Below are positions 26,668 to 35,053 of a stretch of 64,000 nt of DNA, one piece after another. Every line of letters starts with the position of its first letter. Positions within the stretch are counted from its first letter, which is position 1. Made by a program: the position numbers and the translations under genes. The notes beneath the pieces were generated by a model, which had not been told where the DNA came from, ran no database searches, and saw nothing but the letters and a program-made list of their open reading frames with translations. Source of the DNA: SLFH01 sp050486265 (lineage in GTDB: Bacteria > Planctomycetota > Phycisphaerae > Phycisphaerales > UBA1924); contig JBJHCY010000016.1 in assembly GCA_050486265.1 (NCBI GenBank), positions 1 to 64,000 of the forward strand, written 5' to 3'.

Positions 26668-27603
26668 GTGCCCGACACCCGCCCCGTGCTCACCCTCGGC
26701 CACTCGCCCGACGCCGACGACATGGTGATGTGGTGGCCGCTGGTCGGCATGCGCGACCCCGAAGGCCGCCCCGTCGACGGGCCCGAGGGAACACCCGTCA
26801 TCATCTCCGACCGCTTCAGGTTCCAGACCATCCCCGACGATGTGCAGCGCCTCAACCGGCGCGCCATCGAGCGGGGCGACCTCGACATCACCGCGATCTC
26901 CGCCCACGCCTACCCGTACCTCAAAGACCGCTACCGCATCACGCGCAGCGGCGCCTCGATGGGCGAGGGCTACGGGCCCAAGCTCGTCGTCCGAAACGCC
27001 GACAACGCCGAATCGCCCGAGGATCTGTTTGCAGGCCGCACGCCGGTTGTCGCGGTCCCCGGCGTGCACACCACGGCGTACCTCACGCTCCGCCTGCTGC
27101 TCGGGCGCGACTTCGAGGTCCGCGAGATGCTCTTCTCCGAGATCCCCGGCGCCGTCTCGAAGGGCGACGCCGACGCGGGCCTGCTCATCCACGAGGCGCA
27201 GATCGCCTTTGAAAACCTCGGCCTCCGGCGCCTCATGGACCTCGGCGAGGCGTGGTCCATCGCCCACAAGCTCCCACTCCCCCTCGGCCTCAATATCCTC
27301 AAACGCGATCTCGACGATCGCTACGGCCAAGGCAGCGTCGACGAAATCGCCGAGCTGCTCGGCAGATCCGTCCGCCACGCCCGCGAAAGTGCCGAGGCCT
27401 CCAAACGGTTCCTGCTGCTGCACGCGGACGCCCGCCCAGAATGGCGCGACGAGGACCTGGTCGACCGCTACCTGGCGATGTATGTCAGCGGGCTGACCCT
27501 CGACATGGGCGAGCCCGGCCGCACAGCGCTGGAGCTCCTCCTGGGCGAAGGTTTCAGAGCCGGCCTCTGCCCCAACCCCGGCAAGATCGACCTCGCCGGC
27601 TGA
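26668..27603 (+). CDS. mqnD: 1,4-dihydroxy-6-naphthoate synthase-like protein (futalosine pathway)
   Basis: A 311-residue enzyme of the MqnA/MqnD family. MqnD converts cyclic de-hypoxanthine futalosine into 1,4-dihydroxy-6-naphthoate on the alternative menaquinone route. Supporting stretches are GHSPDADDMVMWWPL at the N-terminus, ITAISAHAYPYL, GEGYGPKLVV, VPGVHTTAYLTLRLL (binding-protein-like fold), LLIHEAQIAF and HKLPLPLGLNI, which together fit MqnD better than MqnA. It starts with GTG 3 bases after kdsB, so the two are co-transcribed. Menaquinone would serve the succinate dehydrogenase encoded at 32-36 kb. No other mqn gene is in the window. Confidence 0.85.
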   Translation: MPDTRPVLTLGHSPDADDMVMWWPLVGMRDPEGRPVDGPEGTPVIISDRFRFQTIPDDVQRLNRRAIERGDLDITAISAHAYPYLKDRYRITRSGASMGEGYGPKLVVRNADNAESPEDLFAGRTPVVAVPGVHTTAYLTLRLLLGRDFEVREMLFSEIPGAVSKGDADAGLLIHEAQIAFENLGLRRLMDLGEAWSIAHKLPLPLGLNILKRDLDDRYGQGSVDEIAELLGRSVRHARESAEASKRFLLLHADARPEWRDEDLVDRYLAMYVSGLTLDMGEPGRTALELLLGEGFRAGLCPNPGKIDLAG

Positions 27604-27647
27604 CCGCCGGACCTTCGATTGCCTCGAACAGTTCTCCTCAAAGGACC

Positions 27648-27750
27648 GTGGCCCGGGCGTCTCGCCCGGGCGAACATGCTGTCGGTGATGACGCCGCAGC
27701 GATTTCGAACGCACGTCAGCGCTTCCGCCCGGGCGAGACGCCCGGGCCAC
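27648..27750. repeat. perfect 25-base inverted repeat pair
   Basis: A 25-base sequence at 27648-27672 (beginning GTGGCCCGGGCGTCTCGCCC) is repeated exactly, in inverted orientation, at 27726-27750. The arms are separated by 53 bases. Each arm also has internal symmetry around the CCCGGGCG unit. It lies between mqnD and the FAA-hydrolase gene and could form a long hairpin or be a REP-like element. The following bases up to 27862 contain nothing else I recognise. Confidence 0.75.
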
Positions 27751-27862
27751 AGTCCAACACCCATCCCGACCTCTACCCCCTCTCCCCCCTCCTCCGGCTC
27801 GCCTGCTCGCCTGTTCTCCTGCTCGACCCTCTAGCGAGCCTTCGGCTCGCTACCCTCGCTCC

Positions 27863-28573
27863 ATGAACATCATCAGGCACGGGATCGGCGTCGGCATCGA
27901 GACACCTTCGGGCGTGCTGCCCGTGAGCTACATCATCGGCATCGGCCGCAACTACGCAGAGCACGCGACCGAGCAGGGCGCCGACATCCCCGACCGCCCG
28001 ATGGTCTTTGTCAAGAGCCCCGCCTCGCCCTGCCTCGACGCCGACGAGATCGTCGTCCCCAAGGTCTGCCAGAACGAGGAGCAGGTCGACTTCGAGGCCG
28101 AGCTCGGCGTCGTGATCGGGCGCGACGCCCGCGATGTTGCTGAAGACAAAGCCCTCGAGTTCGTGCTCGGCTACACCTGCTGCAACGATGTCTCGGCGAG
28201 GTGGTGGCAGAAGAAGGGCAGCGGGGGCCAGTTCTGCCGCGGCAAGTCCTTCGACTCGTTCTGCCCCGTCGGCCCGCGTGTTGTTCCGGCAAGCGAGATC
28301 CAAGACCCGCAGAACCTCCGCGTCCGCTGCACCGTCAGCGGCGAGACGATGCAGGACGGGCACACCTGCCAGATGATCTTCTCCGTCGCGAACCTCATCA
28401 GCGACCTCAGCCGCGGCGCCACGCTCCCCGCCGGAACCCTGATCCTCACCGGCACCCCCAGCGGCGTCGGCGTGGCCCGCACCCCGCCCCGCTTCCTCAA
28501 AGACGGCGACACCGTCGAAGTCGAGATCGAAGGCGTCGGCCGGCTGCGCAACACCGTCCGCTTCGAGAAGTAA
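27863..28573 (+). CDS. fumarylacetoacetate hydrolase (FAH) family protein
   Basis: A 236-residue metal-dependent enzyme. The family cleaves or isomerises acylpyruvates, oxaloacetate, 2-hydroxyhepta-2,4-diene-dioate and related keto-acids. The fold is shown by GIGRNYAEHATEQGA, VFVKSPASPCL, VDFEAELGVVIG (metal-binding glutamates), GYTCCNDVSAR, GKSFDSFCPVGP and LTGTPSGVGVARTPPRFL. Its length is typical. The exact substrate cannot be assigned. It stands alone between two repeat-bearing gaps. Confidence 0.9.
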   Translation: MNIIRHGIGVGIETPSGVLPVSYIIGIGRNYAEHATEQGADIPDRPMVFVKSPASPCLDADEIVVPKVCQNEEQVDFEAELGVVIGRDARDVAEDKALEFVLGYTCCNDVSARWWQKKGSGGQFCRGKSFDSFCPVGPRVVPASEIQDPQNLRVRCTVSGETMQDGHTCQMIFSVANLISDLSRGATLPAGTLILTGTPSGVGVARTPPRFLKDGDTVEVEIEGVGRLRNTVRFEK

Positions 28574-28756
28574 ACAGCCCTCGGACGCCGATCCCTGGAC
28601 GCCGAACCCTGAGCAACGCGAAGGGTCGGGTGGATAGGGGGGCGCGCAGGGCGCAGGGGACCGACGCGCACCGGCACGCAGACTTCGGTACAGTTCCCTT
28701 CACGATCGGGTCGAGTTACGGCCCGTAGGCAACGCGCAGCGACGAGGAGTCAGGCC
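28574..28756. repeat. short dispersed repeat, second copy
   Basis: At about 28599-28631 lies an ACGCCGAACCCTGAGCAACG sequence followed by CGAAGGGTCGGGT. It closely matches 14211-14243 upstream of xseA (ACGCCGATCCCTGAGCGCAG then CGAAGGGTCGGGT). Both contain a CCGA.CCCT / AGGGTCGG stem. A further partial copy, ACGCCGATCCCTGG, starts at about 28585. Confidence 0.55.
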
Positions 28757-29497
28757 GTGAAAAAGACACCGGAAGATATCGACAAGTCGTTCGATCACAT
28801 GATCAACAACCTCGATTGCGATCCGGAGCAGACCGAACGGCTCTGGATCTTCAGTTTCCGCCACGACGAGGATCTGGCCAAGCTCGAAGCGTTCGGGGAA
28901 CGCTTCGTCGAGCGGTTCGCCAAGGAGGCCGATTTCGAGCATTGGATGGTCCCTACGCATCGCATTGACGACGATACCGAGTGGACAGCGTTGCACCTCG
29001 TGGTCCAAACGACGATGAGCCGTGACACGGTCAAACGATGGGTCCGCACCTTCTCCGACCTCGCCGAGGAGAACGGGATCGAGTTCGAGGGCCAAACCTC
29101 CTGCGAGGCGATCCACTGGGAAGAGATCGAAAAGCCGATGAACGCAGAAGACGCCGCGTGGAGGCTGCGTCACTTCACCGACAGCGGGCTGCCCGAGGGG
29201 GCGCCCCTGCACTGGATTCTCGCATTCACCGCGACCGATCCCGCCGTCGCCGAGTCGTTCGAGGGTGTGCTGCGGGACGCGGGCCTCGGCGAGATCGAAC
29301 GCGCAGAGAACGACGAAGACGCCGAGGACCGCGAGTACTACATCGACGCCGTGCTCCTCCGGTCCAACACAGAGGCGGGTCTGGCCGAGCAGCACGCCGC
29401 GGCCGAAAAGCTCGCCTCGGCCCACGGCGTCCGCTTCGAGGGCATCCAGTTCGCAGACCCCGACCCCGAACCTCACCATCCGACCGCGTTCTCGTGA
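28757..29497 (+). CDS. RraB-like two-domain protein
   Basis: A 246-residue soluble acidic protein. It starts with GTG after a GAGGAG ribosome-binding site. The first half has WTALHLVVQTTMSRDTVKRW followed by LAEENGIEFEGQ; the second half has a parallel arrangement with LHWILAFTATDPAVAESFEG, YYIDAVLL and LASAHGVRFEG. This ferredoxin-like pattern (a strand with 'Y..V..', a long helix, then a 'G..F.G' ending) resembles RraB, the regulator of ribonuclease E activity. RraB itself is shorter, so this looks like a tandem or fused version. The assignment is tentative. Confidence 0.6.
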   Translation: MKKTPEDIDKSFDHMINNLDCDPEQTERLWIFSFRHDEDLAKLEAFGERFVERFAKEADFEHWMVPTHRIDDDTEWTALHLVVQTTMSRDTVKRWVRTFSDLAEENGIEFEGQTSCEAIHWEEIEKPMNAEDAAWRLRHFTDSGLPEGAPLHWILAFTATDPAVAESFEGVLRDAGLGEIERAENDEDAEDREYYIDAVLLRSNTEAGLAEQHAAAEKLASAHGVRFEGIQFADPDPEPHHPTAFS

Positions 29498-29916
29498 TGG
29501 CGGATCACCGGCGCCCGCTTCTCGCCCTTGGGCGCAAGCTCCACCGCCACGACATCGATCCGCACCGGGCGGTCGGTCCAGCCGTTGGCGCGCTTGAGCC
29601 GCTCGCCGAGGCGCCGGAGCTTGGCGGCCTTTTCATGGGTGATCGCGGCCTCGGGCGGCGGGGCCTCGCCGGGCGTCAGCCGGCGCGCCTTGACCTCCAC
29701 CAGCACGATCGTCCGGCGGTCGGGCGCTTCGCAGAGCAGGTCGACCTCGCCGCCGGGCAGCATCGCGTTGCGCCGGAGCACGCGGTAGCCGAGCTTCTTC
29801 AGGTGCTTTTCGGCGAGGCGCTCGCCGCGGCTGCCGGTCGCGTGGTGCTCGCCCGCCCGCTCCCACACGCCGCGGCGAAGGCCGAACGCCCCGGCGACGC
29901 GCCCGACCAGGCGCAT
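29473..29916 (-). CDS. YraN family (UPF0102) endonuclease-like protein
   Basis: A 147-residue protein with the restriction-endonuclease-like core of YraN: GSRGERLAEKHLKKLGYRVL, PGGEVDLLCEA (catalytic-type Glu-Val-Asp) and IVLVEVKAR (ExK). The family's substrate is not firmly known; a role in DNA processing or recombination is presumed. Its ATG overlaps the stop of the lipoprotein gene upstream by one base (TGATG), so the two are translationally coupled. Its 3' end overlaps the convergent RraB-like gene by 25 bases. Confidence 0.88.
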   Translation of the reverse strand: MRLVGRVAGAFGLRRGVWERAGEHHATGSRGERLAEKHLKKLGYRVLRRNAMLPGGEVDLLCEAPDRRTIVLVEVKARRLTPGEAPPPEAAITHEKAAKLRRLGERLKRANGWTDRPVRIDVVAVELAPKGEKRAPVIRHHENAVGW

Positions 29917-31313
29917 CACCTCGCCCCGTTGCGGCCCTGCTCGGGCGGGAGGTAGCGTTGGATGGCGATCTCCAGCAGCCGCCGGTGCATGACCTCCATC
30001 TCGGTGAAGCTGGCGCGCCGGACCAGTCGCTCGATCAGTTCCTCCTGCGACTCGATCAGCATCGTGTTCTCGAGCTGCGCCCGGAGTTCGCGCTGCGCGT
30101 CGATCAGCGGGACCGACCTGCGGTCGATCCGTTCGAGCATCATCCAGAAGACGAACTGCTCGGTCTCGATCGGCCCTACCCACTCGCCCTCGGTCAGCCC
30201 GCGCACCGCCTCGTTGACCGCCTCGCTCGCGAAGAGGGACGACTCCTCCAGCGTCCCGGTCATCGGGCGGACGGTCCTCCCCGGAACATCGGAGACGAAC
30301 CCGTTGTCGGGCATCGCCGCGACCTCGACGAACGGCAGCCCCGCGTCCAGCGCGTGCTGGATCCGCTCGATCGACTCGGGCCGGCGCCGGCTCACGCGGA
30401 TCATCCGGAAGGTGACGCTCGCCTCGGGGTTGTACCGCTCGAACTGCCGCTCGTACGCCTCCTCGATCCGCCGCCAGGGCACGCTCGCCCGACGGCGCAG
30501 GGGCTCGAAGATCAGCTCCTGGATGACCATCAGCGTTCCGGTCCGTTCGAGGTATTCCTCGTAGGTGCGGTCCGGGTCCTCGGCGCGACGGCGGGCGGCG
30601 CTGCCCACGCCCCCGGCCCTTCTCGCCTCGCCCTCGCGCACCAGGTCGAGGAACCCGCGCACGCCGAAGCGCCGCTGCTCGCTGGGCAGCTTCGAGATCG
30701 CCTCGGCCCGCAAAAGCTCTTCGTCGCGCAGCTCGACCAGCGTCGTCGCCAGCGTGCGCGAGGTCCGGGCGATCCACTCCTCGCGGGTCATCTCTCCCAG
30801 GCGCACCTGGCGGGCCGTGGCGCGCAGGGCCGCGTCCGGATTGCGAAACACCGCAGAGGCGTAGATCGCCTTGCCGTTGATGTCCCCGACCTTCGCGTCG
30901 ACGGTCGTCATCGGGAGCATCGCCGGGGCGGGCTCGGCCCGCTCGCCCGTGTCCGGCGCGGGCTCGGTTTCCTCTTCCCGGGCGACACGGACCTGCGAAG
31001 GGTCGAGGCCTCCCGACGCCTCGCGGGGCGAGATCCGCGGCGCGTCGCGGAGCCGGTCGTCGCTGACCGCCACGCTGTCGATCGGGCGCGAGACCGAGAG
31101 CGTCCGCGGACGATCCTCCGAGCTCGGCGCGGCGGGCCTGGATGACTGCGCGTTCGTCGGCGCGTCGGACCCCGGCTCGGCGAACGCGGAGGCCTCCACA
31201 GGCGTCGCCTTGCGGGAGAACTCGACCCCGGAAAACCCCGCGGTCCGGCAGCCCCCGGCCAAGACCGCCAGCGCCATCGCCCCGGGCACACACAGCCTCG
31301 CTCGATGCTTCAT
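29916..31313 (-). CDS. SurA/PpiC-like lipoprotein (periplasmic foldase)
   Basis: A 465-residue lipoprotein with lipobox LAVLAGGC. After a disordered stretch of about 110 residues comes a SurA-like N-terminal chaperone fold (VGDINGKAIYASAVF; VELRDEELLRAEAISKL). A parvulin-type prolyl isomerase-like region follows at about 300-410 (ASVTFRMIRVSRRRPE, VAAMPDNGF, VGPIETEQFVFWMMLERID), then a closing helix. It would help outer-membrane or secreted proteins fold. The parvulin active site is not obvious, so it may act only as a chaperone. It is first in a two-gene operon with YraN and divergent from the DUF1844 gene. Confidence 0.78.
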   Translation of the reverse strand: MKHRARLCVPGAMALAVLAGGCRTAGFSGVEFSRKATPVEASAFAEPGSDAPTNAQSSRPAAPSSEDRPRTLSVSRPIDSVAVSDDRLRDAPRISPREASGGLDPSQVRVAREEETEPAPDTGERAEPAPAMLPMTTVDAKVGDINGKAIYASAVFRNPDAALRATARQVRLGEMTREEWIARTSRTLATTLVELRDEELLRAEAISKLPSEQRRFGVRGFLDLVREGEARRAGGVGSAARRRAEDPDRTYEEYLERTGTLMVIQELIFEPLRRRASVPWRRIEEAYERQFERYNPEASVTFRMIRVSRRRPESIERIQHALDAGLPFVEVAAMPDNGFVSDVPGRTVRPMTGTLEESSLFASEAVNEAVRGLTEGEWVGPIETEQFVFWMMLERIDRRSVPLIDAQRELRAQLENTMLIESQEELIERLVRRASFTEMEVMHRRLLEIAIQRYLPPEQGRNGAR

Positions 31314-31455
31314 GTTCGGAGTCTACACCGATCCTGCGGGCGCCGGCCGCCCCCGACCCCTAGAGTGCCCCGAGAATCGACAGGGACCCGACGAAAGACC
31401 GGCCGCGCAGGGCGGAATCCGACATCGCGCGGCGACGGAAAGGAAGCAGCCGACC

Positions 31456-31959
31456 ATGGCCGACCAGCAGCAGCCCGAGCAGCCCAAGATCATCGTCGAC
31501 TCGGACTGGAAGGCCCAGGCCCAGGCCGAGAAGGAACGCCTCAAGCAGGCCGAGCAGCAGCATCAGCCAGGGCAGGGCGAGGGCGAGGACGACCCCAACC
31601 GCCCCATCGATTTCGACGACATCGTCCGGATGCTCGCCTCGCAGGCCCTGATGTATCTCGGCGCGATCCCCGACCCCGAGTCCGGCAAGGCGATCCTCGC
31701 CCCAGAGATGGCCAAGGCCCACATCGACATGCTCGGTGTCCTGGAGGCCAAGACCAAGGGCAACCTGTCGGAGCGCGAGGACAAGACCCTCCGCTCGATC
31801 CTCAACGAGCTCCGCATGCAGTTCGCCGAAATCAGCAAGGCCATCGAGAAGGCGATCGCCGAGGGCAAGATCAAGCCCTCCGATGTCGCCGGCCCGCGGG
31901 GCCCGGGCCCGATGCCCGGCGGTCCCATGCCCGGCGGCCAGTCACCGACAGGCGGCTGA
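31456..31959 (+). CDS. DUF1844 domain protein
   Basis: A 167-residue soluble protein. Residues 1-50 are polar and Gln/Glu-rich. The DUF1844 core follows (IDFDDIVRMLASQALMYLGA, then HIDMLGVLEAKTKGNLSERE). This short helical family is widespread in bacteria such as planctomycetes and deltaproteobacteria and has no known function. The C-terminus is a Pro-Gly-Met rich tail (GPGPMPGGPMPGGQ) ending in GG. It lies upstream of the sdh operon, 145 bases before it. Confidence 0.85.
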   Translation: MADQQQPEQPKIIVDSDWKAQAQAEKERLKQAEQQHQPGQGEGEDDPNRPIDFDDIVRMLASQALMYLGAIPDPESGKAILAPEMAKAHIDMLGVLEAKTKGNLSEREDKTLRSILNELRMQFAEISKAIEKAIAEGKIKPSDVAGPRGPGPMPGGPMPGGQSPTGG

Positions 31960-32104
31960 CCCCGCGGCACGCCCCCAAATACCCGAAAATTCTTGTCTGG
32001 CAGCAATCAGGCCGATCTCATCGGACACGGGCTGCTACAGTGTCCACCCGCTGGGCCGAAGGCGTCGCGGCGCTTGTCCGGCCCGGAACTACGGAGGTAC
32101 CCGC

Positions 32105-32980
32105 GTGTCGGAAGCAAAGAGCAGCGACAAGGGCACTGGCCTGCGTTTCTTCGATAAGCATTACTTCATCTTCCGCCGCCTGCACTCGCTGACGGGCATC
32201 GTCCCGATCGGCGTCTTCCTGATCGCCCACCTGACGACCAACTCGTCGATCCTGTGGGGCAAGTTCGCCGGGCATGCCCCGGAGGGCTCGTCGGTCCTCC
32301 AAGGCGGGGCGCACTACTTCCAGGAAGAGGTGCACTGGATCCACTCCGGCATCCCGCACCTGCTGCTCATCGAGATCACCCTCTGGGTCTCGATCGCTTT
32401 CCACGCCGCCCTCGGGTTCATCTACGCCAAGACCGGGCGGAGCAACACCGCCCGCTACGCCTACCAGGACAACTGGCGGTACACCCTCCAGCGCTGGTCG
32501 GGCTACATCGGCATCATCTTCATCTTTTACCATGTCGCCACGCTGCGATGGGGATGGACCTTCCTGGTCCCCGGCGGGACCAAGTGGGACCACAACTTCG
32601 CGGCTTCGACGCTCGCCGCGGCGCTGCAGGGCGGGTTCGACGGGTTCACGATGGGCGGCCTGCTCGTCTCGGCCCTGTACTTCATCGGCGTAACGCTCCT
32701 GGTCTTCCACTTCGCCAACGGGCTGTGGACCGCCGCGATCACCTGGGGCCTGACGATCTCCGAGCGGGCGCAGCGCCGCTGGGGCGGCGTCTGCCTGGTG
32801 ATCGGCGCGGGCCTGATGGTCGCGGGCTGGAGCTCGATCGTCGGCTTCCTGCTGCTGGACCCGGCCGAGGCGGAAGAGGTCGAGCGGATGCTCCTCAAAG
32901 AGCGGCCCGCCGAAGCCGCGGTGACCGTCCCCGACGGGCCCGCACGCATCGAAACGGCCGGATCGGTCGAACAGCCCTGA
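32105..32980 (+). CDS. sdhC: succinate dehydrogenase cytochrome b subunit (single-subunit, b558 type)
   Basis: A 291-residue membrane protein with about five helices. It anchors the succinate dehydrogenase and carries heme b and the quinone site. His residues suited to bind heme lie in FRRLHSLTG, IHSGIPHLL, AFHAALGF, YHVATLRW and FHFANG. The long single subunit matches the di-heme type (SdhC b558 family) rather than the E. coli SdhC plus SdhD pair. The start is GTG at 32105 with a GGAGG site 8 bases upstream. It heads an sdhCAB operon; the next gene starts 81 bases after its stop. Confidence 0.92.
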   Translation: MSEAKSSDKGTGLRFFDKHYFIFRRLHSLTGIVPIGVFLIAHLTTNSSILWGKFAGHAPEGSSVLQGGAHYFQEEVHWIHSGIPHLLLIEITLWVSIAFHAALGFIYAKTGRSNTARYAYQDNWRYTLQRWSGYIGIIFIFYHVATLRWGWTFLVPGGTKWDHNFAASTLAAALQGGFDGFTMGGLLVSALYFIGVTLLVFHFANGLWTAAITWGLTISERAQRRWGGVCLVIGAGLMVAGWSSIVGFLLLDPAEAEEVERMLLKERPAEAAVTVPDGPARIETAGSVEQP

Positions 32981-33061
32981 TGAGCAACCTTCAGAACAAC
33001 CTGACGAGGAACTGACGCAACACTGCCCGGAGGATCGCCCCTCCCGGAAGGAGCCGAAGCG

Positions 33062-35041
33062 ATGAGCGCAGAGAACCGGGTGATCGTGGTGGGGGGCGGG
33101 TTGGCCGGGCTGGCCGCGGCGGTCAGGATCGCCGAGTCCGGCGTCCCCGTCGACCTGTTCAGCCTCGTGCCGGTCAAGCGGTCGCACTCGGTCTGCGCCC
33201 AAGGCGGCATCAACGCCTGCAACGAGGTCGCACGCCAGCAGGGCTACAGCGAGTACCAGCACTTCGACGAAACGATCTACGGCGGCGACTACCTCGCCGA
33301 CCAGCACCCCGTCCTCGAGATGGCCAACTGGGCCCCCAAGGTCATCGACCTGCTCGACCGCATGGGCGTCCCGTTCAACCGCACAAGCGAGGGCAACCGC
33401 GACCTCCGCCTCTTCGGCGGCAGCCTGTTCAAGCGCACGCACTTCGCCGGCGCGACCACCGGCCAGCAGCTCCTCTACGCCCTCGACGAGCAGACAAGGC
33501 GCTACGAGGCCGAGGGCATGGTCAGGAAGTACGAGTTCTGGGAGTTCCTCTGGCCGGTCATCGAGGGCGAGGGCGATGAACGCCGCTGCGTCGGCATCGT
33601 CGCCCAGGACCTGCGGACGATGCAGATCCGTCCCTTCCGGGCCGACGCGGTCGTCATGGCCACCGGCGGGTGCGGGCTGGTCTTCGGCAAGAGCACCAAC
33701 TCGGTGATGTGCAACGGCGGCGCCGCCGCACGCTGCTACCAGGCCGGCGCCTGGTACGCCAACCCCGAGATGATCCAGGTCCACCCGACCGCCATCCCGG
33801 GCGCCGACAAGTGCCGCCTGATGAGCGAGTCGGCCCGGGGCGAGGGCGGACGCGTCTGGGTGCCCCGCAAGAAGGGCGACAAGCGCAAGGCCAACCAGAT
33901 CCCCGAGGACGAACGCTGGTACTTCCTGGAAGAGAAGTACCCCGGCTACGGCAACCTCGTCCCGCGCGACATCGCCACCCGCGAGATCTTCGATGTCTGC
34001 GTCAACCAGCACATGGGCGTCGACGGCGAGAACCAGGTCTACCTCGACCTGACGCACAAGGACCCCGACTACCTCACCCGCAAGCTCGGCGGGATCATGG
34101 AGATCTACGAGAAGTTCGTCGGCGACGACCCGCGCAAGGTCCCGATGAAGATCTTCCCCGCCGTGCACTACAGCATGGGCGGGCTCTGGACCACCTTCAC
34201 CCCGGGCGACTACACGCCGGAGACGCCCGCGGGCGAGCACCGGCCGGGCATGGCCCCGCCCGTCGACGCCCAGCCCGGGCACGGGCTGGCCATCGGCGCG
34301 CCCAACAACTCGATGACCAACATCGACGGGCTCTACGCCTTCGGCGAGGTCAACTTCGCCTTCCACGGCGCCACACGCCTCGGCGCCAACGCCCTGCTCT
34401 CGTGCATCTTCGACGGGCTGTTCTGCGGCGTCTCGGTCGTCCACTATGTCAGGGGCGAGCGCGTCAGGGAAGCCCCGGCCGATTCCGTCCCATCGAGGGT
34501 CTTCGACCGCGTCGTCGAGCAGGAAGAGGGCAAGGTCAAGAAGCTGCTCGACTCCGTCCAGATGCGGGGCGAGATCGCGCCCGAGCACAACGGCTACACC
34601 ATCGCCAACGAGCTGGGCGTCGAGATGAACGCCGCGTGCACGGTCGTCAAGACAGAGGAACGCCTCAAGCAGTGCATCGAGAAGGTCCGCGAGCTCCGCG
34701 AGCGCTACTCGAAGGTCGTGATGCCCGACTCTGCGGCGTGGAGCAACCAGAGCCTCAGCTTCATCAGGGCGACGGGCGACATGATCGCCATCGCCGAGCT
34801 GATCGCCAAGGCGAGCCTCGAGCGTGAGGAGAGCCGCGGCTCGCACTACCGCCTCGACTTCCCCGAGCGCGACGACGACCGGTTCCTCAAGACGCTGGTG
34901 GGCGAGTACGACCCCGCGTCGGGCGGGCACAAGATCTTCTTCCGCGAGGTCGATACGAGCCTCGTCAAGCCCCGCCCCCGAACCTACGGACGCGTGGACG
35001 CGAAAAAGCAGGAAAGAAAAGAAGCCGTCGCGCAGAACTGA
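33062..35041 (+). CDS. sdhA: succinate dehydrogenase flavoprotein subunit
   Basis: A 659-residue FAD enzyme that oxidises succinate to fumarate. Its N-terminal Rossmann motif is VIVVGGGLAGLAAAVRIAES, and HSVCAQGGINA contains the His that binds FAD covalently. Catalytic segments include HPTAIPGADKCRLMSESARGEGG and HYSMGGLWTTF. Its length and the KRSHSVCAQGGIN motif fit the B. subtilis/di-heme subfamily. An AAGGAG site lies 8 bases before the ATG. It sits between sdhC and sdhB. Confidence 0.97.
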   Translation: MSAENRVIVVGGGLAGLAAAVRIAESGVPVDLFSLVPVKRSHSVCAQGGINACNEVARQQGYSEYQHFDETIYGGDYLADQHPVLEMANWAPKVIDLLDRMGVPFNRTSEGNRDLRLFGGSLFKRTHFAGATTGQQLLYALDEQTRRYEAEGMVRKYEFWEFLWPVIEGEGDERRCVGIVAQDLRTMQIRPFRADAVVMATGGCGLVFGKSTNSVMCNGGAAARCYQAGAWYANPEMIQVHPTAIPGADKCRLMSESARGEGGRVWVPRKKGDKRKANQIPEDERWYFLEEKYPGYGNLVPRDIATREIFDVCVNQHMGVDGENQVYLDLTHKDPDYLTRKLGGIMEIYEKFVGDDPRKVPMKIFPAVHYSMGGLWTTFTPGDYTPETPAGEHRPGMAPPVDAQPGHGLAIGAPNNSMTNIDGLYAFGEVNFAFHGATRLGANALLSCIFDGLFCGVSVVHYVRGERVREAPADSVPSRVFDRVVEQEEGKVKKLLDSVQMRGEIAPEHNGYTIANELGVEMNAACTVVKTEERLKQCIEKVRELRERYSKVVMPDSAAWSNQSLSFIRATGDMIAIAELIAKASLEREESRGSHYRLDFPERDDDRFLKTLVGEYDPASGGHKIFFREVDTSLVKPRPRTYGRVDAKKQERKEAVAQN

Positions 35042-35053
35042 CGGAGCACAACC

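Noticed and set aside
32981..33016. An 11-codon ATG frame between sdhC and sdhA that overlaps the sdhC stop.
   Set aside because: Too short to support as a gene and no ribosome-binding site of its own beyond coupling; I leave it out.
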